NCBI GenBank assembly: GCA_964583605.1
Contig: CAZOWL010000137.1
Span: 1 to 8,260, forward strand
Length of the DNA stretch: 8,260 nt
From: CAZOWL01 sp964583605
Lineage (GTDB): Bacteria > Pseudomonadota > Gammaproteobacteria > Chromatiales > Chromatiaceae
Direction: 5' to 3'
The notes beneath the pieces are model-generated. The model saw nothing but the letters and a program-made list of their open reading frames with translations, was not told the DNA's origin and did no database searches. The translations under genes and the position numbers were made by a program. Below are positions 5,031 through 8,260 of the stretch, piece by piece. The stretch's first letter is position 1. Each line of letters starts with the position of its first letter.

Positions 5031-5443
5031 GGTATCTGCTCGATACCAACATAGTCTCCGAGCCCGTCGTTGCCCGGCCGAGCCCGGCGGTGCTGGACAG
5101 GATCAAGGGGAACGTCGCCTCGCTTGCGATCTCCTCCGTGACCTGGCAGGAGGTCCTCTACGGCATGTTCCTCTTGCCCGCCGGTAAGCGCCGAGATCAG
5201 ATCGAGGACTACCTCTTCCGGCGCATCCGTCCGGCGCTGCCCATCATCGGCTTCGAGGAGCGTGCCGCACGGTGGCAGGCGGAGCAGCGTGCGAGTCTGC
5301 GACAAGTCGGAAAATCCCCTTCCTATGCGGACTCCCAGATCGCGGGGATCGCTGTCGCCAACGACCTCGTGCTGGTTACGCGCAATGTCGACGATTTTGC
5401 AGACTTCGAGAGGCTTCAGATCGAGAACTGGTTCGAGAGATGA
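5018..5443 (+). CDS. vapC: VapC-type PIN-domain ribonuclease toxin
   Basis: 141 residues starting MARVRYLLDTNIVSE. The PIN-domain acidic residues are all present: Asp9 in LLDTNIVSE, Glu45 in SVTWQEVLYG, Asp105 in SYADSQIAGIA, and Asp125/Asp126 in TRNVDDFADF. They bind Mg2+ or Mn2+ and cut RNA (tRNA or rRNA in characterised VapCs). Length is standard. The chosen ATG lies inside the antitoxin gene (13-base overlap); a GTG at 5027, overlapping the antitoxin stop as GTGA, is a possible alternative start. The toxin ends at the TGA at 5441-5443. Complete toxin and antitoxin suggest a functional module. The RNA target cannot be told from the sequence. Confidence 0.88.
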   Translation: MARVRYLLDTNIVSEPVVARPSPAVLDRIKGNVASLAISSVTWQEVLYGMFLLPAGKRRDQIEDYLFRRIRPALPIIGFEERAARWQAEQRASLRQVGKSPSYADSQIAGIAVANDLVLVTRNVDDFADFERLQIENWFER

Positions 5444-5746
5444 CTCATCGCCACCCGATCCTGCCCTGCGTCGAGGTCCGCGAGCCGCCACGCACGAGCA
5501 CGGGCGGCTAGGGCACCCGCGAGATCCTCGATATCCGCCATCATAGCCTGTTCGCGCCGCGTGACTTCGATCTGTCGTCCGGCGAAAGAAAGCTTGGCTT
5601 GGGCCGGTCTTCTCCGGTGAAAGCAGTCGGCTCGCCCACGGCTTTGCAGGGCGCGTCGAGCCTTCGTTTCCTGCGCCGACGGGTGCGCTGGCCGGCTGTC
5701 CTGCGATGACGACGCGGCGCGCGAGGCGCGCCTCGAGGAGGTGCCA
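5444..5746. other. Gene-poor stretch with possible gene scraps
   Basis: An ATG at 5440 overlaps the toxin stop and opens a 23-codon frame, MTHRHPILPCVEVREPP..., ending at 5511. ILPCVEVxxP resembles the first residues of phospholipase/carboxylesterase-family hydrolases, but the following WLHGLGADG motif is absent. The opposite strand has a competing frame (about 5620 to 5419) containing FAGRQIEVTRREQAMMADIE and DLAGALAARARAWRL, which looks protein-like but which I cannot assign. Both cannot be genuine. A good Shine-Dalgarno for the next gene is at 5735-5741. Most likely debris of one or more lost genes. Confidence 0.3.
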
Positions 5747-6714
5747 ATGCGCGCTGCGCAGCTGTTCGTCCGCTGCCTAGAGAACGAGGGCGTCGACTAC
5801 ATCTTCGGCATCCCGGGCGAGGAGAATCTCCACCCGCGAACGACTTCATCGCCTGCGGGTTCGGTCGCGCCGACGTGGTCATCTGCGTGGGCTACGACCT
5901 GGTCGAGTATCACCCGGAGCGCTGGCACCGTGAGCCGAGCCAGAAGATCGTCCACGTCGGCCTGTCGCCGGCGGAGGTGGATGCCTACTACACGCTGGAG
6001 GTCGGGGTGGTCGGCGACATCGCGGCGACGCTGCACGCACTCGCCGAACGGATCCCGCCACGGCAGGAGAATTGGGCGGCCCCCTTGAGCCAGGCGATCC
6101 TGCAGGAGAACCGCGAGCATGCCGAGGATCGGGGCTTCCCAGTCAAGCCGCAGAAGATCCTCTGGGACCTGCGCCAGGTGCTCGACGACGAGGACATCAT
6201 CGTCGCCGATGTAGGCGCGCACAAGATGTGGGTGGCGCGCATGTGGGCGGCGCAGGCACCGAACACCTGCATCATCTCCAACGGCTTCGCGGCGATGGGG
6301 ATCGGGGTGCCCGGGGCGCTGGCGGCCAAGCTCGTCCACCCGGAGCGACGCGTCGTCGCGGTGACGGGCGATGCCGGCTTCCTGATGAATTCCCGAGAGA
6401 TCGAGACGGCCCTGCGGCTCGGTCTCGCCGTCGTCGTGCTGATCTGGAACGACGGCCAATATGGGCTCATCAAGTGGCATCAGGATCGTCGCTTCGGACG
6501 GGACACCGCAATCGCATTCAACAACCCGGACTTCGTCGCCTATGCCGAGAGCTTCGGCGCCCGCGGCTTCCGGGTCGAGTCCGCCGAGGGGCTGCGCGGG
6601 ACCCTCGAAGAGGCGCTCGGGTGCGGAACGCTCGCCATCGTCGATTGTCCGGTCGATTACCGCGAGAACATGCGCCTGACCGAGCGGCTCGCCGCGCTGA
6701 GCTGCCCTGTCTGA
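5747..6714 (+). pseudogene. Acetolactate-synthase-type ThDP enzyme gene, about 230 codons deleted internally
   Basis: GAGGAGG five bases before ATG 5747 starts MRAAQLFVRCLENEGVDYIF then GIPGEENL, the standard N-terminus of large-subunit acetolactate synthases. At about 5828-5836 the frame changes and the sequence resumes as PANDFIACGFGRADVVICVG then YDLVEYHPERW, which in complete proteins (about 550 residues) lies near residue 255-280. The rest is normal: QKILWDLRQVL, ISNGFAAMGIGVPGALAAKL, the ThDP/Mg motif GDAGFLMNSREIETALRLGL then WNDGQYG, and a C-terminus ending AIVDCPVDYRENMRLTERL. Lost are nearly all of the N-terminal PYR domain, including the catalytic glutamate, and most of the central domain. 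The 279-residue frame from 5875 contains the PP domain and might be translated but cannot be an active synthase. The complete enzyme condenses two pyruvates to acetolactate, or a relative of that reaction. It is followed by a damaged aldehyde dehydrogenase on the same strand. Confidence 0.85.
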
Positions 6715-6788
6715 TGGCGATGGCAACTCGAGCCGCAGCAGGGACAGATTGATCTTGGGTGTTCACCCCGACAAGGCTCGGTCCCGGC

Positions 6789-6826
6789 GCCGCCAAGGCA
6801 CAGGCGGGTCAGCCGCCCTTGGTGGC
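6789..6826. terminator. Bulged hairpin after the acetolactate-synthase remnant
   Basis: Outer arms GCCGCCAAG (6789-6797) and CTTGGTGGC (6818-6826) pair with one G-U; inner GGCGG (6803-6807) and CCGCC (6813-6817) pair around GTCAG, with a five-base bulge GCACA on the 5' side. It lies 75 bases after the stop and 68 before the next ATG. A terminator is the simple reading, but no T-run follows. Its plan (14 pairs, five-base loop, five-base one-sided bulge, 38 bases long) is the same as that of the hairpin at 4656-4693 although the sequences differ. Confidence 0.4.
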
Positions 6827-6893
6827 CTTCGCCTTCATCAATTGCCGGCGAGAGCCCGCCCCCTGACAACTCTCACCTGACCACATCGTCGCC

Positions 6894-7808
6894 ATGCACA
6901 CACCCCATTTCAGCCACCTGATCGCCGAGCCGGTGACGACCGCCGGTTGTCTCACCGTGACCAATCCTTGCGATCAGCGCCCGATCGCGACCGTCGATCT
7001 CGTCGACGGCGCCGGCGTCGATCGGGCCTTAGCGATCGCCGCGGCCCTGTTTCACGATCGCCGGGCCTGGCTGCCGGCACATCGACGCGCGGCCATCCTG
7101 GCGCGGACCGCCGAGCTCATGTCGGAGCGCGCTGCGGAGCTGGCGCTCGAGGCGGCCCGCGAGGGCGGCAAGCCCCTCACCGACTCCCGCGTCGAGGTCG
7201 CCCGCGCAATCGACGGGGTGCGCAACTGTGCCGAGCTGCTGCGCCACGAGGGCGGGCAGGAGATCCCGATGGGGGCGACCGCCGCCAGCGACGGGCGGCT
7301 GGCGTTCACGACCCGCGAGCCGATCGGTCCGGTGGTCGCCATCAGCGCCTTCAACCACCCGCTCAACCTCGCCGTCCACCAGGTCGGGCCGGCGGTCGCC
7401 GCCGGCGCGCAGCGGCTCTGCGGCGGTGCGCCGCTGTCGCAGACCTGCTATCCGGCCACGGTGCTGCTCGACCCGCCGGACAGCGTACGCGTGAGCACGC
7501 AAGAGGTCTTTGGCCCAGTGATCTGCGTCTATCCCTACGACGACATGGCGGAGGCGATCGAGCAGGCCAATGCCCTGCCCTTCGCCTTCCAGGCGGCGGT
7601 CTTCACCCGGGATCTCGGGCGCGCCCTGCACGCCGCCCAGCGCCTCGCCGCCTCGGCCGTGATGATCAACGACCACACCGCCTTCCGCGTCGACTGGATG
7701 CCCTTCGCCGGGCTGCGCGAGTCCGGCCTCGGCACCGGCGGCATCCGCCATACCTTCCGGGACATGCAGACCGAGAAGCTGCTCGTGCTGCGTCAAGGCA
7801 GCGGGTAG
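6894..7808 (+). pseudogene. NAD(P)-dependent aldehyde dehydrogenase, catalytic core deleted in frame
   Basis: An uninterrupted 304-residue frame, but families of this type are about 470-480 residues. The first 166 residues are normal: AAREGGKPLTDSRVEVARAI (87-106), LAFTTREPIGPVVAISAFNH (136-155), PLNLAVHQVGPAVAAG (156-171). The next residues are AQRLCGGAPLSQTCYPATVL, which belong near residue 340 of a complete enzyme, followed by the conserved STQEVFGPVICVYPYDD (201-217) and MPFAGLRESGLGTGG (269-283). Missing are the substrate and cofactor segments after VAAG: the VKPA lysine, the Rossmann glycines, the catalytic glutamate and the catalytic cysteine. In many relatives both edges of the missing part carry a similar AVAAGA sequence, suggesting deletion between short repeats. 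The product, if made, should be inactive. ATG 6894 has only a weak ribosome-binding site. The substrate of the ancestral enzyme cannot be fixed; FRVDWMPFAG resembles lactaldehyde/glyceraldehyde-type enzymes. Confidence 0.82.
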
Positions 7809-7900
7809 CGGGCGCCGGGGGTCGAGCGCGTTGCGAGCCTACTCGGCGTCGGACCCAGACCAGCGCGCCCCCAGCGCACCTACCGAAACGAGACCGAAGC

Positions 7901-8260
7901 ATGCAATCCCTGCCCGTCGCTGCTCCCTCTGCGCTGATCGGCGCGCTCGAGCTGATGGCCGCCCTGTTCATCTTCGTCAACTGCCCCTTCCCGACCCTCG
8001 ATGAGGATGCCGTCCCGCCGCAGCCCGTCACCATCGGCGCCGCGGCGGCCAGACCCTACACGACCGCCAGCCTGTTCAATATCTCGGGGATGAGCTATGG
8101 GGCCATCTCTCGGCCGGCGGTGCTCGCGCTCGGCGCCGGGGCGGCTGCTGGCTCAACACCGGGGAGGGCGGTCTCTCGGCGTATCATCTCGAGACGGGTG
8201 CCGATCTGGTGTTTCAGATCGGCACCGCCAAGAACGGTGTCCGCGACCTCGCCGGGAACC
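7901..8260 (+). pseudogene. FMN-binding glutamate-synthase-like protein, frameshifted, truncated at the right window edge
   Basis: From ATG 7901: MQSLPVAAPSALIGALELMA then ALFIFVNCPFPTLDEDAVPP, QPVTIG, ARPYTTASLFNISGMSYGAI SRPAVLALGAGA. The YTTxSLFNISGMSYGAIS motif is the start of the glutamate-synthase FMN-binding barrel in stand-alone GltB-like proteins; the preceding hydrophobic segment (about residues 10-28) is a probable membrane anchor. At about 8138-8143 the frame must change to continue with GCWLNTGEGGLSAYHLETGA then DLVFQIGTAKNGVRDLAGN, which runs to the window end. ALGAGA replaces the usual ALSRGAxxAGCW, so one or a few bases, probably with a couple of codons, are missing in a GC-rich run. 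Without the shift the frame gives unrelated Arg/Ser-rich sequence. These proteins have an FMN/Fe-S glutamate-synthase fold, but the physiological reaction of this branch is not settled. Co-oriented with the damaged dehydrogenase, 92 bases downstream. A sequencing error is the main alternative. Confidence 0.72.

Noticed and set aside
4796..5491. 231-residue minus-strand frame opposite the toxin-antitoxin pair
   Set aside because: The plus strand has complete Phd and PIN motifs; the opposite frame has none.
5797..6726. 309-residue minus-strand frame
   Set aside because: Antisense shadow of the acetolactate-synthase sequence, which carries clear ThDP-enzyme motifs on the plus strand.
6809..6840. 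Minus-strand tail MKAKATKGG followed by a stop as the end of a gene
   Set aside because: Too short, no upstream continuation with family features, and it overlaps the bulged hairpin at 6789-6826.
7029..7796. 255-residue minus-strand frame
   Set aside because: Antisense shadow of the aldehyde dehydrogenase; high GC3 keeps the opposite frame open.
1..8260. CRISPR array, tRNA, rRNA or complete insertion sequence
   Set aside because: No regularly spaced direct repeats beyond the two 13-base copies, no cloverleaf or rRNA-like segment, and no transposase motif seen on either strand.

Overview
The window is GC-rich chromosomal DNA (roughly two thirds G+C by eye, strongly G/C-biased third codon positions). 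It looks like a proteobacterium. The gene content (a FMN-binding glutamate-synthase-like protein, an acetolactate-synthase relative, a DUF3179 protein, several toxin-antitoxin modules, a tiny exported Gly/Tyr-ending peptide) would suit a gammaproteobacterium of the purple sulfur bacterium (Chromatiales) kind. That placement is inference, because there is no rRNA or other marker. No tRNA, rRNA, CRISPR array or insertion sequence is visible.

Layout. On the minus strand at 1-540 lies a PIN-domain (DUF3368) toxin that runs off the left edge, preceded by a broken antitoxin remnant. At 821-943 (minus) is a 40-residue exported peptide with a very good ribosome-binding site. Upstream of it, 944-1371 is a gene-free stretch with a tandem repeat, a perfect palindrome and a strong hairpin. 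At 1372-2569 (minus) an intact MarR-type regulator is followed by an intact six-helix membrane protein; both have nearly the same motif (GTGCAT[A/G]TACACT) over their probable -10 regions, so they look like a small co-regulated unit. At 2675-3456 (minus) is a DUF3179 gene with an internal deletion and frameshift, and at 3670-4365 (minus) an exported peroxiredoxin-like gene interrupted by an in-frame TAG. The divergent intergenic region 4366-4742 carries two large bulged hairpins side by side. At 4743-5443 (plus) is an intact Phd-type antitoxin / VapC toxin pair. After a gene-poor stretch (5444-5746), the plus strand holds three damaged genes in a row: an acetolactate-synthase-type ThDP enzyme missing about 230 codons (5747-6714), an aldehyde dehydrogenase missing its catalytic centre by an in-frame deletion (6894-7808), and a FMN-binding glutamate-synthase-like gene with a frameshift, cut by the right edge (7901-8260).

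The dominant theme is gene decay. Six of the ten or so recognisable protein loci are broken, mostly by internal deletions that leave both ends of the gene readable. The pieces kept intact are the VapC toxin-antitoxin pair, the MarR/membrane-protein unit and the small peptide. The broken plus-strand trio may once have been one metabolic cluster. Two readings are possible: a real decaying chromosomal region that collects selfish modules, or an assembly with systematic internal deletions. The sequence alone cannot decide between them. The best candidates for undescribed biology are the MarR/membrane-protein circuit with its shared core-promoter operator, the small exported peptide with its upstream palindrome and repeats, and the paired bulged hairpins.
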